This document shows positions 40,763 to 49,114 of a stretch of 64,000 nucleotides of DNA, piece after piece. The position numbers and the translations under genes are program-made. This DNA is from JABFXX01 sp964419605. Lineage in GTDB: Bacteria > Myxococcota_A > Polyangia > Haliangiales > Haliangiaceae. The notes beneath the pieces were generated by a model. That model saw nothing but the letters and a program-made list of their open reading frames with translations, was not told where the DNA came from and made no database searches. Position 1 is the stretch's first letter, and each line of letters starts with the position of its first letter. The stretch lies in assembly GCA_964419605.1 (NCBI GenBank), contig CAYQQM010000017.1, positions 5,189-69,188 of the forward strand. Direction: 5' to 3'.

Positions 40763-42487
40763 GTGGCCCCACCCCTAGCGAATCGCGTACCCGCTACGAG
40801 CGGTGATATCATCGGCCGACTGGTCGATGGTCCGTGTGTAGATTCGGGTGAATTGAACACTGGGCTCAGCGTTGGGGCTCTTGGATCGAGCGCGGGTTTT
40901 CAGCCCGAGGAGCGGGCTACAAATTTCCACCGCCTCGACTTTCGCATAGCGCGGCCGACTACTGGGTTGGCCTACTCAACAGAGCCGTCGTTCGCGCAGG
41001 TTCGACCAGAGCTGAGCCAAGCGAAGCTTTTTCGCATGCCGTTTGCGCCCATAGCGGTCGGAGATCGCTGCCGAGCGTATGCATCCAAGCTCAGCACCCC
41101 GGTCAAAAGCAGTCCTGAGGCCCCGCCCAAGTTTGATGCGGAGGTGGGGATCATCGGCGCGGGCGCGGCTGGACTCAGCGCAGCACGCACCCTGATTAAT
41201 GCCGGTGTGAACCCCTTGGTCTGGGAAAAGAACGCTGACATCGGGGGACGCGCGGGCCAAGCTACTTTGCCAACCGGCACCACGGTTCCAGTCGGAGCGC
41301 AATATGTTCAGTCCTTTGTCGATGAGCATGGAAAGCCGTACAACCCGCTTTCTGCTGCAGCGATGAAGAAGAAAATCAAGCTGACGAAAGTGACGCTCGA
41401 TACCAACATGATTTTGGGCGACCGTTTGGCAACCAAAGAAGAAATTGAAGCGTTTAACGCAACGCTCGACGCCTTCGAGAAGGCGATCGAGGCCGCGGAG
41501 GCGCAAGGCGACGTGTCTGTCGAATCGGTGTTGCCGAAGGATCTACCGTTCGAAGACCTTGCAAAAGCAAAAATGGGGCCTCTCGAATATGCGGTGCAAT
41601 TGGGAAGTCTTTCAGCGGAATATGTGCGAGGCGACGAGGGCCTGAACGGCAACGACGCAGTGCCTGGTGAGGGCGGCATGCTGGCCGTCCTCAAGGCGAA
41701 CGTGGGCGATATCCCGGTGTTGACCAATACCGCGGTGACCAAGGTGGAGCAGATTCACTTCAATGGAAAACCGTTTGGCTACAAGGTGACGGCCAACGGA
41801 AAAACTTTTGTCGTCAAGTACCTCATTTCCACGGTCCCGCCCATCGTGCTGGCCTCCGGGAAGATCGAATTTGACCCGCCACTGCCAGAGCGGAAACAGG
41901 CAGCGCTGAAGGCGAGCAAGATGGGATTGCTGAACAAAGTCGTGATGGAATTGGATGACGAGTTCGACTTCACGTACAAGGACGGTCAGGTACAGCAACC
42001 CAACGAAGAGCTGCTGGTGAAGAGCGACGCCGCGGCAGCTCCGGTGTCGGTGTTGATGCAACCGAATGGCAAGAAGATGATGATCGGCTTTGTGGGCGGT
42101 GACGAAGCGTGGCGTTTAGAAAATGCCCAGACACCCGACGCAGCTATGGTGGCGTACTTCGTGAACAAATTGCAGCCGGCGTTCAAATCCGAAATCTACA
42201 GTCACATCAAGGCGACGCTCGTTACCCACTGGGGCAAAGAGGGCGGATCCTATTCGTATATTGAGCCCGGCAAAAACCACCTGAGGCAGGACCTTGCGAA
42301 GCCCGTCGGCAACGTCTACACCGCCGGAGAGGCCTTTGCGGAACCCGGCTACTTTGAGCAGCAGGTCCCCGCTGCCGCCAAATCAGGCCAGGACGCTGCG
42401 AAGGCGATCTTAGCGAAACGGAAACAGGCGCAGCACCACCGCGACCCGGTTCACGCACCTCCGCGGCGCATCGAAGCGGCGAGCTGA
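40763..42487 (+). CDS. FAD-dependent amine-oxidase-like flavoprotein
   Basis: A 574-residue flavoprotein. The FAD dinucleotide site is VGIIGAGAAGLSAARTLINAG, near residue 130, followed by WEKNADIGGRAGQATLP, typical of the amine oxidase/phytoene-desaturase superfamily. Conserved later blocks are ISTVPPIVLASGKIEFDPPLP, near 355, and the C-terminal FAD block NVYTAGEAFAEPGYFEQQVPAA, near 510. The ~125 residues before the dinucleotide site are unusual for the family and match nothing; GTG at 40763 has AAGGAA upstream, but a start at 41036 (MPFAPIAV) would remove most of the oddity. Substrate unknown; polyamine, amino-acid or carotenoid type all remain open. Confidence 0.82.
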   Translation: MAPPLANRVPATSGDIIGRLVDGPCVDSGELNTGLSVGALGSSAGFQPEERATNFHRLDFRIARPTTGLAYSTEPSFAQVRPELSQAKLFRMPFAPIAVGDRCRAYASKLSTPVKSSPEAPPKFDAEVGIIGAGAAGLSAARTLINAGVNPLVWEKNADIGGRAGQATLPTGTTVPVGAQYVQSFVDEHGKPYNPLSAAAMKKKIKLTKVTLDTNMILGDRLATKEEIEAFNATLDAFEKAIEAAEAQGDVSVESVLPKDLPFEDLAKAKMGPLEYAVQLGSLSAEYVRGDEGLNGNDAVPGEGGMLAVLKANVGDIPVLTNTAVTKVEQIHFNGKPFGYKVTANGKTFVVKYLISTVPPIVLASGKIEFDPPLPERKQAALKASKMGLLNKVVMELDDEFDFTYKDGQVQQPNEELLVKSDAAAAPVSVLMQPNGKKMMIGFVGGDEAWRLENAQTPDAAMVAYFVNKLQPAFKSEIYSHIKATLVTHWGKEGGSYSYIEPGKNHLRQDLAKPVGNVYTAGEAFAEPGYFEQQVPAAAKSGQDAAKAILAKRKQAQHHRDPVHAPPRRIEAAS

Positions 42488-42502
42488 CACAGCCGTCACT
42501 CG

Positions 42503-42958
42503 TCATTCCCCCTCATCCGGTAACGCTTCAATGGGCGTTTGGCCATTCAGCACGCCGCTGAGTGCCGGCGCGTAATTGTCCATGGTGGCTACGCTCATCA
42601 GCACGAGATTTCGAATCACGGTAGCGGCGTCAGTCACGTTTTCCAGATCGACTCCGCTGCGAAATCGAGCCATACCCGTATCGAAGTGCAATTCGAACGC
42701 CCCCACGCGGAGCGTGCAGTTGATGCGCATGAAAAGTTCAGCGACCGCGGCGCGCTTTGATGGTTCGATCGGTCCTGGCCGAACCACGTAAAACGCGACT
42801 TGGCTCACCTCCTCCTTTGCCTCAAACAGGCAGAGAAACCGACCGTTCTGGCCCTCAAAACCCAATTTCAAAATGGGTTCATCTACGGCTGGCTCAAATC
42901 TCCAGCCTTGCTGCTGGAAAAATACCTTGGCTGTTTCAAGAAGCGGCACAGGTGTCAT
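42503..42958 (-). CDS. YbjN-domain protein
   Basis: A 151-residue YbjN-type protein (type III secretion chaperone-like fold). The family pattern is visible in AKVFFQQQGWRFEPAVDEPILKLGFEG, then VSQVAFYVVRPGPIEP and AELFMRINCTLRVGAFELHFDTGMARFRSGVDLENV. Acidic C-terminal end (IEALPDEGE). The ATG at 42958 starts right before the conserved helix; the frame upstream is open but lacks the domain's conservation. Role unknown; YbjN proteins act as regulators or chaperones in the few cases studied. Confidence 0.85.
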   Translation of the reverse strand: MTPVPLLETAKVFFQQQGWRFEPAVDEPILKLGFEGQNGRFLCLFEAKEEVSQVAFYVVRPGPIEPSKRAAVAELFMRINCTLRVGAFELHFDTGMARFRSGVDLENVTDAATVIRNLVLMSVATMDNYAPALSGVLNGQTPIEALPDEGE

Positions 42959-43282
42959 TGTACGCCAACGCCTCGGCCTCTGATGCGCGCTCCCCTCAAA
43001 CCCAATTTCATGCTCACGCTGCGAAGACGCTTCGTGCAGACCCACGGCTGTGATCGCCGACGTGATCGAGGTAGCGTCTCAGATGGTTACGAGTCGCTGT
43101 GCGTTGTCATGCGCGTCCAACCTCGATCCGAATCTCAGAATCAAAACCACCGCCCCGGTCAAAGCTTGGTTACGGGTCCCAGCGGCGTGCCGCGTACCGA
43201 CATCACGTCGCGCACTCCAAGGTCGTCCCGGTGGTGTTTCATCTCGACCAAGCACTTGCGTTACGGCAAAGCTGGCGTCTGG
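42959..43282. other. Stretch without a recognisable gene
   Basis: Open frames in this interval are short, overlapping and Arg/Ser/Thr rich, with no domain. The 16-mer-like word CTCAAACCCAATTTCA occurs here and again at the left within the YbjN gene, probably by chance or short duplication. Nothing else is seen. Confidence 0.35.
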
Positions 43283-43321
43283 TTAGTATAATTAGATATA
43301 TACTAAGTGGATTTATACTAA
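43283..43321 (+). promoter_or_regulatory. Palindromic AT-rich operator
   Basis: TTAGTATA (43283-43290), 8 bp and TATACTAA (43299-43306) form a perfect inverted repeat. A third copy of the half-site TATACTAA lies at 43314-43321, 15 bp further, directly before the decayed ATPase gene. The stretch is far richer in A/T than its surroundings. It looks like an operator overlapping a promoter; the binding regulator is not identifiable here. Confidence 0.6.
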
Positions 43322-43343
43322 TGGTCGAGCTACGGTGGGTGAA

Positions 43344-44047
43344 ATGCTAGTACATCCCGACGATCTCTTTGACCGAGAGCAAGAATGGCGCGACCTTGAT
43401 ACTTTTGTATCGTCGAACCAGCCCGGCTTGCGCGTCGGCATTGTGTATGGGAGGAGACGCACCGGCAAAAGCTACCTGATTCGTCGTTTGGCTAGGAACG
43501 GCCTCTACGTACAGGCACTTGAAGAAGAAAAAGCGCCGGCGCTGTAGACCCCATCGTTCGGTTCTGTCAGTTGATCGTTGCGCCCAATCGAGCATTGCTC
43601 GACGAGCGCCAAGGAAGCCAGGTGTGGCGCGAATCCGTCCACACGTGGCGTGCACGAATCCTGGGTCCTCATTTTGAACAAGTGTGCCGAGAATGGCTTT
43701 CCCGTTATGCAAAAACCAGAACGATTGGCGGACGCTGGACGCGCATTGGTAGAGCGTTACTGAACGACCGAAACAACAAGGCGGCCATTGAACTCGATGC
43801 AGTGTGTGCAGATGCTTCCGGGAAGGTGCTAGCGATTGGTGAGAGCAAATCGAGTGAACAGCTTTGCCAACCCGAAGAACTTCAACGTTTGGAGCGGGCT
43901 CGCGTACTTCTGGGAGACAGGGCGCATCCTCGCGCGAGGTTGATCCTCATGAGTCGCAAAGGATTCGCCAAGGGTCTTCGCCAAGCCGCCCGAGGTCGAT
44001 CGGACGTTGAACTCGTCGATCTCGAGCGGTTGTATGCGGATGCTTGA
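43344..44047 (+). pseudogene. AAA ATPase of the DUF234 type, internally deleted
   Basis: Frame one (43344-43547) begins MLVHPDDLFDREQEWRDLDTFV and contains Walker A GRRRTGKSYLIRRLA, then stops. In the next frame (from about 43544) the end of a DUF234-type ATPase continues: DPIVRFCQLIVAPNR, FEQVCREWLSRYA, IELDAVCADASGKVLAIGESKSS. The middle of the family's ~400-450 residues (Walker B, arginine finger, the winged-helix domain) is missing and the frame changes at the junction, so an internal deletion of several hundred bases is likely. The two halves cannot make a working ATPase. The family, with its nuclease-like C-terminal part, is widespread in archaea and spread by transfer. Confidence 0.75.
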
Positions 44048-44122
44048 GTGATGGTGCCACCGCTCTGCAATATGATGAGGCAAAGATAGAAGCCCTGAGA
44101 GTGACAGCTCCGGAGCTCAGCG

Positions 44123-44878
44123 TCACTGAGCTGCGCTTTGTGTATGGGGCTTGAACCGAACATGCACATGGTCGTTGTGGCCCGGCCAATGCCGGATGAG
44201 TCCAACCGACGAGCCCCGATCGCGTGGGTACTGAAAGATGAACTCGAGATCTGCATCGGGAGTACCGCGCTGACGCGCCCAACGATAGAGTCTGCGCTGA
44301 ACGTCGTAGTCGAGGAACATCATCGCAACGCCATCGTCGCGCGCTGCCGTGCGAGCAAACGCCGCCAGTAGTGACCACGTTGCCTCCAGATCGAGGTCCG
44401 CATCGGCAGTGCCAAACCGCTCCGGGTATCCCGCCGGAACACGTTTGAAATAGAACCCAACGTCGACGTCGAGCCCGGTTCGATGCGAAACGTGGTTAGA
44501 AATCTTGCCGCCGTGCTCAGCCGATAGGTCCCCAATCGCCAACGTGTGAACCTCCGGACGCAACGCGCGAACCACAGCGATCGTCCGCCGCATGTGGTCG
44601 ATGACATGCTCCGCACCATACGCGCGCCAGGGTCGGCGCACCTGGAATCCTTGGGCCGGGCGAAGCAGTTTGCCATGGTGGAGCTCTTCCGACGGCGCGC
44701 GAATGCTCGCCGCGATCCACGTAGCACCGTCGATCACAGCGAGGGCCTGGCGAGCTTTGGCTTCGTCGGATTTCAACCCGTGCAATCCGACTTTGCCATC
44801 GGCATGGGCAGGGGTCGCGAGTCCGAACGCCGCGAGGACGCACAGGGTCGAACAGCCGCTTCGCAACACGGTCGTCAT
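44123..44878 (-). CDS. mepA: Murein endopeptidase, MepA-like
   Basis: A 251-residue periplasmic metallopeptidase (M74/LAS group). The signal is LCVLAAFGLATPAHA-DG. Zinc ligands appear in the pattern HVSHRTGLDVDVGFYF near residue 130 (His-x6-Asp) and near the C-terminus HNDHVHVRF (His-x-His). Such enzymes cut D-Ala-meso-DAP cross-links of peptidoglycan. The length fits MepA (about 275). The gene stands between the decayed ATPase and the tandem VOC gene, with no evident operon partner. Confidence 0.88.
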   Translation of the reverse strand: MTTVLRSGCSTLCVLAAFGLATPAHADGKVGLHGLKSDEAKARQALAVIDGATWIAASIRAPSEELHHGKLLRPAQGFQVRRPWRAYGAEHVIDHMRRTIAVVRALRPEVHTLAIGDLSAEHGGKISNHVSHRTGLDVDVGFYFKRVPAGYPERFGTADADLDLEATWSLLAAFARTAARDDGVAMMFLDYDVQRRLYRWARQRGTPDADLEFIFQYPRDRGSSVGLIRHWPGHNDHVHVRFKPHTQSAAQ

Positions 44879-45043
44879 TTTCGCTCGGCTTGCGCGGTCA
44901 AGCCACTATTCGCGCACGAACCCGAATCTCTACCCGACGGCATCACCGTCAGATCTTCGCCCGAATCGACCTTGCGCATTCGCAATGGGGGCGTAAGCTC
45001 GCCACCGTCATCGAGAAACCAACCAAGTCACTCGGAGGGTCCC

Positions 45044-45817
45044 ATGGAAATTCAGAAGCCGGTCGCTGGAACGTTTTGCTGGGTGGAACTTCAAACCAAA
45101 GACCCCGCCGCAGCCAAAAAGCTGTACAGCGAACTCTTTGGTTGGACGGGAGAAGACATGCCCATGCCCAACGGCTCCTATACGATGTTCAAATCAGGAG
45201 GAAGCCAGGTCGGGGGGCTGATGCAGCTACCTGAAGGGGCGGCCAAAATGGGAGCCCCGCCGATGTGGGGAAGCTACATCGCTGTCGATGATGTGAAGGC
45301 CACTACGGATCTCGCCGCGAAACACGGCGCCAAGGTGCTGATGGGTCCCACGGCGATGGGGCCCGGCACGTTTTCTGTCATTCAAGATCCCACCGGCGGA
45401 GTATTCATGACGTGGCATTCGCCGCAGCCGATGGGAAGCTTCCTTTACGGTGAGCCCGGGGCGCTATGTTGGAACGAACTCGCGTCGAACAATGTCGATG
45501 TCGCGCAGCGCTTTTATACCCAAGTGTTTGGCTGGAAAGCGGATCTGCAAAACATGCCCGGCATGAACTACGTGGTGCTCAAGAATGGCGACAAGCCAAT
45601 CGGCGGACTGATGGAACAGTCCAAGGAAATGAAGGGAGCACCGAGCATGTGGACCTGCTACTTCGCCGTTGCCGATGCCGATGCAACGACGTCGAAAGCG
45701 GCCAAACTCGGCTGCAAAACCCTAGTGCCCCCGACCGATATCCCCAATGTCGGACGTTTCGCGTGGTTGCAAGATCCGCAAGGCGCCGTGTTCGCGATCA
45801 TCAAGGAGATTCGCTGA
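45044..45817 (+). CDS. Tandem VOC-domain protein
   Basis: A 257-residue protein with two glyoxalase/bleomycin-resistance (VOC) domains in tandem: residues ~5-120 (FCWVELQTKDPAAAKKLYSELFGW, then FSVIQDPTGGVFMTW) and ~130-255 (CWNELASNNVDVAQRFYTQVFGWKAD, then FAWLQDPQGAVFAI). The metal ligands of classic VOC enzymes are at best partial: the strand that often carries the first His reads FCWVEL/CWNEL. SD-like CGGAGGG precedes ATG 45044 by about 6 nt. Members of the subgroup are annotated as hydroxylases or stress proteins; actual substrate unknown. Confidence 0.9.
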   Translation: MEIQKPVAGTFCWVELQTKDPAAAKKLYSELFGWTGEDMPMPNGSYTMFKSGGSQVGGLMQLPEGAAKMGAPPMWGSYIAVDDVKATTDLAAKHGAKVLMGPTAMGPGTFSVIQDPTGGVFMTWHSPQPMGSFLYGEPGALCWNELASNNVDVAQRFYTQVFGWKADLQNMPGMNYVVLKNGDKPIGGLMEQSKEMKGAPSMWTCYFAVADADATTSKAAKLGCKTLVPPTDIPNVGRFAWLQDPQGAVFAIIKEIR

Positions 45818-45822
45818 GCTCC

Positions 45823-45891
45823 GCAATCACGGCTTCGAGATCCTGGGCCGCGAGGCGTGAGTTGGTGCGCACACCAGATACGAGGTCGTCA
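45823..45891. repeat. Duplicate of the PARP-finger gene end (copy 1)
   Basis: This 69-bp stretch repeats, with a few differences, at 45929-45997, 106 bp further. Copy 2 is the coding end of the PARP-finger gene (minus strand, DDLVSGVRTNSRLTAQDLEAVIA). Copy 1 encodes the same residues (SRLAAQDLEAVIA) and then continues to a stop that would lie inside the VOC gene. A duplicated 3' end is the simplest reading; one copy is dead. Confidence 0.75.
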
Positions 45892-45909
45892 CCTTCGGAA
45901 CGAATCGGT

Positions 45910-46464
45910 TCAGGTGCGGCACACCTCAGCAATCACGGCTTCTAGATCCTGGGCTGTGAGGCGTGAGTTGGTGCGCACACCAGATACGAGGTCGTCAAGA
46001 GAACCGTTCGTGCGTTCGAGGTTGCCCGCGACACACGCCGGATGCAGATAGCCTGCTCCGCGCGTCACCATACTCCCGGTATCTATCTCGCGCTCTATCG
46101 CAACTCGGAACGCGTCCTTGGCGATGGGCTGTTCGCATTGCATGCACTTCGCTCGCCCGGTCGGAGCGCGGTCCGCGTAGGGGAAGCCTCCTGGCTTCGC
46201 GTTGCCCTTTTGCAGCGCAGCAGCGATGGCTGCGTCGATGTCCGCTTTATTGGCAATCGCACCGCCGTAGTCGGCCATCGCGGCGCCCAGCTCTGCCGGC
46301 AACTTGGCTGCAGCGCACAACAGGTGGTGCCACGCCAGGCTAGGCGAAGCGCTGAACTGCGTTACCACTTCGACGCCGAGCCGGAGTTCTCCTTTGGAAA
46401 TCGGCTTCTTGCACGTGCGGCAACTCGCACGACCCGACTTTGCTTCCTCGATGAGGTTCGCCAT
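45910..46464 (-). CDS. Protein with two PARP-type zinc fingers
   Basis: A 184-residue cytoplasmic protein. Two zinc-binding units share the PARP-finger layout C-x2-C, then ~28 residues, then H-x2-C: GRASCRTCKKPISKGELRLGV with WHHLLCA (residues ~12-52), and GRAKCMQCEQPIAKDAFRVAIERE with YLHPACV (~102-145). In eukaryotic PARP-1 and in DNA ligase III these fingers bind broken DNA ends. Here no catalytic domain is attached; the middle ~45 residues are helical (ADYGGAIANKADIDAAIAAAL). A DNA-end-binding accessory role is possible but unproven. The 3' end is duplicated (45823-45891). Confidence 0.8.
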   Translation of the reverse strand: MANLIEEAKSGRASCRTCKKPISKGELRLGVEVVTQFSASPSLAWHHLLCAAAKLPAELGAAMADYGGAIANKADIDAAIAAALQKGNAKPGGFPYADRAPTGRAKCMQCEQPIAKDAFRVAIEREIDTGSMVTRGAGYLHPACVAGNLERTNGSLDDLVSGVRTNSRLTAQDLEAVIAEVCRT

Positions 46465-46590
46465 GGCACGAACCTACTGCAACCGCACCTGGCGCCAAAA
46501 TGAGTGGTTGAAAAACCAGCCCAAATTGGGGATGTTCCAGGTGCTCGAACGGTAACAGACTCGACCGCCGAACCTTACGCAGGAGAGACG

Positions 46591-47163
46591 ATGAGCAAAA
46601 TGGCTCCGCAGCAGGACCGCATCCTCCCACAAGAAAAAATGGTTCCTGAGGTTCAGATTCGAAATGTTCCTGCGGGATTCTCGCGAATCGAACTAGCCGG
46701 AATCACTCAGTACCATTCAGGAGAATTTTCGGCGTCCGCCCTCGCGGAGGCAGTTGCGAGCAAGGACAACCGCATCCGCACGACGAACGACGTCATGAGT
46801 GACCTGAATCAATTCTTGGTCCCATATGAGGCCCCGCCATTCGCCCCGGCACCCGGCCCCGGGACTGTCTTTGCGGCAGCGGGATATCTCATGGAAATCG
46901 CTGTCGCGAGTCGAGCGTTCCAGCATCTCGCCAGTGAGCTAGGTTTGCTGGAGAAATTGTGGCCCTTCGCACAGCGGATTCTAGCAGCCGTCCGACCTGC
47001 ATGGCGTTTGAACAAGGTGCCTGAGTCCATGGCCAAAGGAGTCACCAAAGACGCGAACGTGGTGGTTCAAGAATTTCGCACGCACGTGAAAGGAATTCCC
47101 GGAGCCCGAAAATTGATCAAAGCATTTACCGCATTCAAGGACGCTGTGATTCGCAACCTATAG
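46591..47163 (+). CDS. Hypothetical protein
   Basis: A 190-residue protein of unknown family. It starts at 46591 after AGGAGAG, which settles the start. The N-terminal half is polar (KMVPEVQIRNVPAGFSRIELAG), the middle has Pro/Ala repeats and the C-terminal third is a basic amphipathic helix region (FRTHVKGIPGARKLIKAFTAFKDAV). No signal peptide. The gene is alone between two minus-strand genes and seems to use a terminator at 47212-47230. Confidence 0.65.
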   Translation: MSKMAPQQDRILPQEKMVPEVQIRNVPAGFSRIELAGITQYHSGEFSASALAEAVASKDNRIRTTNDVMSDLNQFLVPYEAPPFAPAPGPGTVFAAAGYLMEIAVASRAFQHLASELGLLEKLWPFAQRILAAVRPAWRLNKVPESMAKGVTKDANVVVQEFRTHVKGIPGARKLIKAFTAFKDAVIRNL

Positions 47164-47211
47164 CGCAGCCAAAGCTGTCCTCCCAATTGCTAATCACCCA
47201 AGGGATCAAGC

Positions 47212-47230
47212 GCCGGCCATAAAAGCCGGC
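47212..47230. terminator. Hairpin between converging genes
   Basis: GCCGGC (47212-47217), CATAAAA and GCCGGC (47225-47230) form a 6-bp GC-only stem, located between the ends of the hypothetical gene and the protease gene. The stem overlaps the end of the protease gene by one base. A bidirectional terminator is plausible, though no T-run follows on either side. Confidence 0.5.
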
Positions 47231-48297
47231 TAGGGGCGTTGCCCGCTAGCGGACCACCGCCGCGCTACGTCGATCAGGCCGTCAAAGGCGTCGCGCATTG
47301 CCCACGCTTTTTCTCTAAACGAACGCACGCTGGTCGCGCGCAGCAGGCCATCGCCAAACGCGGTGCGTACGCCCTTGCAGCCGCTATCCTTCTCGAACCG
47401 AAGCGCGGTGCCTTCGTAGATGCGGTAGCACGCTTCAAATCCCGCAAGGGTGCCGGTGTTGTAAAGCGGCGCACCATTCTGAATCGCTTCCTCGATCGCG
47501 GTGACCACGGTTTCGATATCGGACCGGTCACAGCCGCTGAGCACGGCGAGAGAGTGGCGGGGGACTCGGCGCTGAATCTCCACCTGCTCTTCGCCGCTAT
47601 CGCCGCGCGCCTTGGCCAAATCCGTGGTGGCTTTGACAAATTCGCCCACAGCGATGTTCTGAAGCTGCTGCATCATCGGTCGGAGGTAATTGGCCGGCAC
47701 TGCCAGATTGATATTCTGTCCCTGGGCCACGATCATCGTCGTTACGCCGATCACTTCGCCAAACTGGTTGAATAGCGGGCCGCCGCTGGAACCGGGGGAA
47801 ATCGGCGCCGAAATTTGCAGAATCGTCAACTCCGGCGACAAATGGCGTACCTGCGATATCAGTCCGTCGGTGATCGAGTAGTCCATCCCCAGCGGATTGC
47901 CAATCGCATAGACCTTGTCGCCGGCAGAAGCGGTATTCGAATCGCCCAGCCGAACCGAGGACAGCGCTCCGTTCGGTTGAATCCGCATGAGTGCGAGATC
48001 GTGGTCGCGATCGATTCCTGCGATCGACACCACGGGATACTCGCCGCGGTTGTTATGAAGCTTGACCTTGATCGCGGGCTCGCCTTCGATGACGTGAAGG
48101 TTAGTCGCAATGAGTCCCGACCGATCCAAAATGAATCCCGTGCCAACGCGCTCGCTACCGGTTTCAACCCGAACGATCGCCGGGCTCGACGCATCCACGA
48201 TTTCTCGCGGCGACATGCGCACGTAGTTCCCCTGTCGGCCACCACAGCCGAAAGCTGTAGCGACAATGCCTATTAGGAACCGCGCAACCGGGCGCAT
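47230..48297 (-). CDS. Trypsin-like serine protease, lipoprotein
   Basis: A 355-residue protein with lipobox GIVATAFGC (Cys 18). The S1C/DegP-type protease domain (about 30-230) has all three catalytic residues: His in ATNLHVIEG, Asp in DHDLALMRI and Ser in PGSSGGPLFNQ. No PDZ domain follows; the C-terminal ~130 residues are helical (TTDLAKARGDSGEEQVEI, AWAMRDAFDGLIDVARR) with clustered Cys. It is probably tethered to the outer membrane and handles misfolded envelope proteins or releases a signal. Upstream on the same strand is a membrane protein gene. Confidence 0.88.
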   Translation of the reverse strand: MRPVARFLIGIVATAFGCGGRQGNYVRMSPREIVDASSPAIVRVETGSERVGTGFILDRSGLIATNLHVIEGEPAIKVKLHNNRGEYPVVSIAGIDRDHDLALMRIQPNGALSSVRLGDSNTASAGDKVYAIGNPLGMDYSITDGLISQVRHLSPELTILQISAPISPGSSGGPLFNQFGEVIGVTTMIVAQGQNINLAVPANYLRPMMQQLQNIAVGEFVKATTDLAKARGDSGEEQVEIQRRVPRHSLAVLSGCDRSDIETVVTAIEEAIQNGAPLYNTGTLAGFEACYRIYEGTALRFEKDSGCKGVRTAFGDGLLRATSVRSFREKAWAMRDAFDGLIDVARRWSASGQRP

Positions 48298-48345
48298 TGT
48301 TCTATGATACCGCTCCTGAGGGCGGTCGTCACCCGGCCGATGGAG

Positions 48346-48909
48346 TTACGGAGCCTTGTCGTGCGGTGTGAGATGAATTTGCAACATCCCCTTGTCCAGA
48401 GCCTCGCGAAAGCCGCGCGGGTTGCGCCGTGGGTCAATTCCCGAGCGAACGCCAGCATCTAGACTCTGCTGGAACAGCGATAATCTCACCTCTTCCCAGC
48501 TGGGGCATCCGTCCTCGGAACGGCGAGATGCTCGGCACGCCGCCAGTGCGCGGTTGGCATAATCGAGACCACGAATTACGTCGAGCCGTTCCACAAACGC
48601 CCCAGACGCTGCAAACAGCGCTCGCCACAGCGAGGGCGAGGCTTTTGCTCGCTCGCTTCCTCGAACCGCCTCGTCGATGGCCCAATCTTTCTGACCGGCT
48701 TCGTCTAGCGCGCGTGTGAGATCCGCCACAGCCTGGCCATCGGTGGGACGAGCAATCGTTCGCGCCTCTGCGATCGCGACGGCAAACTGCTCCCCTGGAT
48801 CCGCTTTGAACACGGGGGTTGCGTACATCTGGCGACTAGGTAAGGCGATCAGCACCGCGATCACCGCGGCGACCCCCAGATCGACAATTCCAACCACTCG
48901 TCCCAGCTG
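48346..48909 (-). CDS. Membrane-anchored hypothetical protein
   Basis: A 187-residue protein with one N-terminal membrane helix (GIVDLGVAAVIAVLIALPS) and a mostly helical periplasmic part (FAVAIAEARTIARPTDGQAVADLTRALDEAG, ERLDVIRGLDYANRALAACRAS). No family is recognised. Start ATG at 48909 places the helix at the N-terminus; frames upstream lack conservation. It lies directly upstream of, and in the same direction as, the protease gene (48 bp). Confidence 0.65.
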   Translation of the reverse strand, partial: QLGRVVGIVDLGVAAVIAVLIALPSRQMYATPVFKADPGEQFAVAIAEARTIARPTDGQAVADLTRALDEAGQKDWAIDEAVRGSERAKASPSLWRALFAASGAFVERLDVIRGLDYANRALAACRASRRSEDGCPSWEEVRLSLFQQSLDAGVRSGIDPRRNPRGFREALDKGMLQIHLTPHDKAP

Positions 48910-49114
48910 CATCGTTGTTATAGGACACCATACCCCTACCGGCGTTCCCATGGGCGAGGCGGAGGCCCGATACGATGGAAGTAACATCCATCACTGAGGC
49001 AAAATGCAACGGAGCGTCCCGAGATGCTACGGGGATACTTCAATAACCAACCACCCGTACTCGTACATTTTCCGGGTTTTGGCTCGTGGATCGGCGGTTG
49101 CACTAGGGCTTGCC

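Noticed and set aside
42959..43282. Overlapping frames of 78-163 codons as possible genes
   Set aside because: Composition is Arg/Ser/Thr rich with no conserved blocks and no ribosome site; three frames compete.
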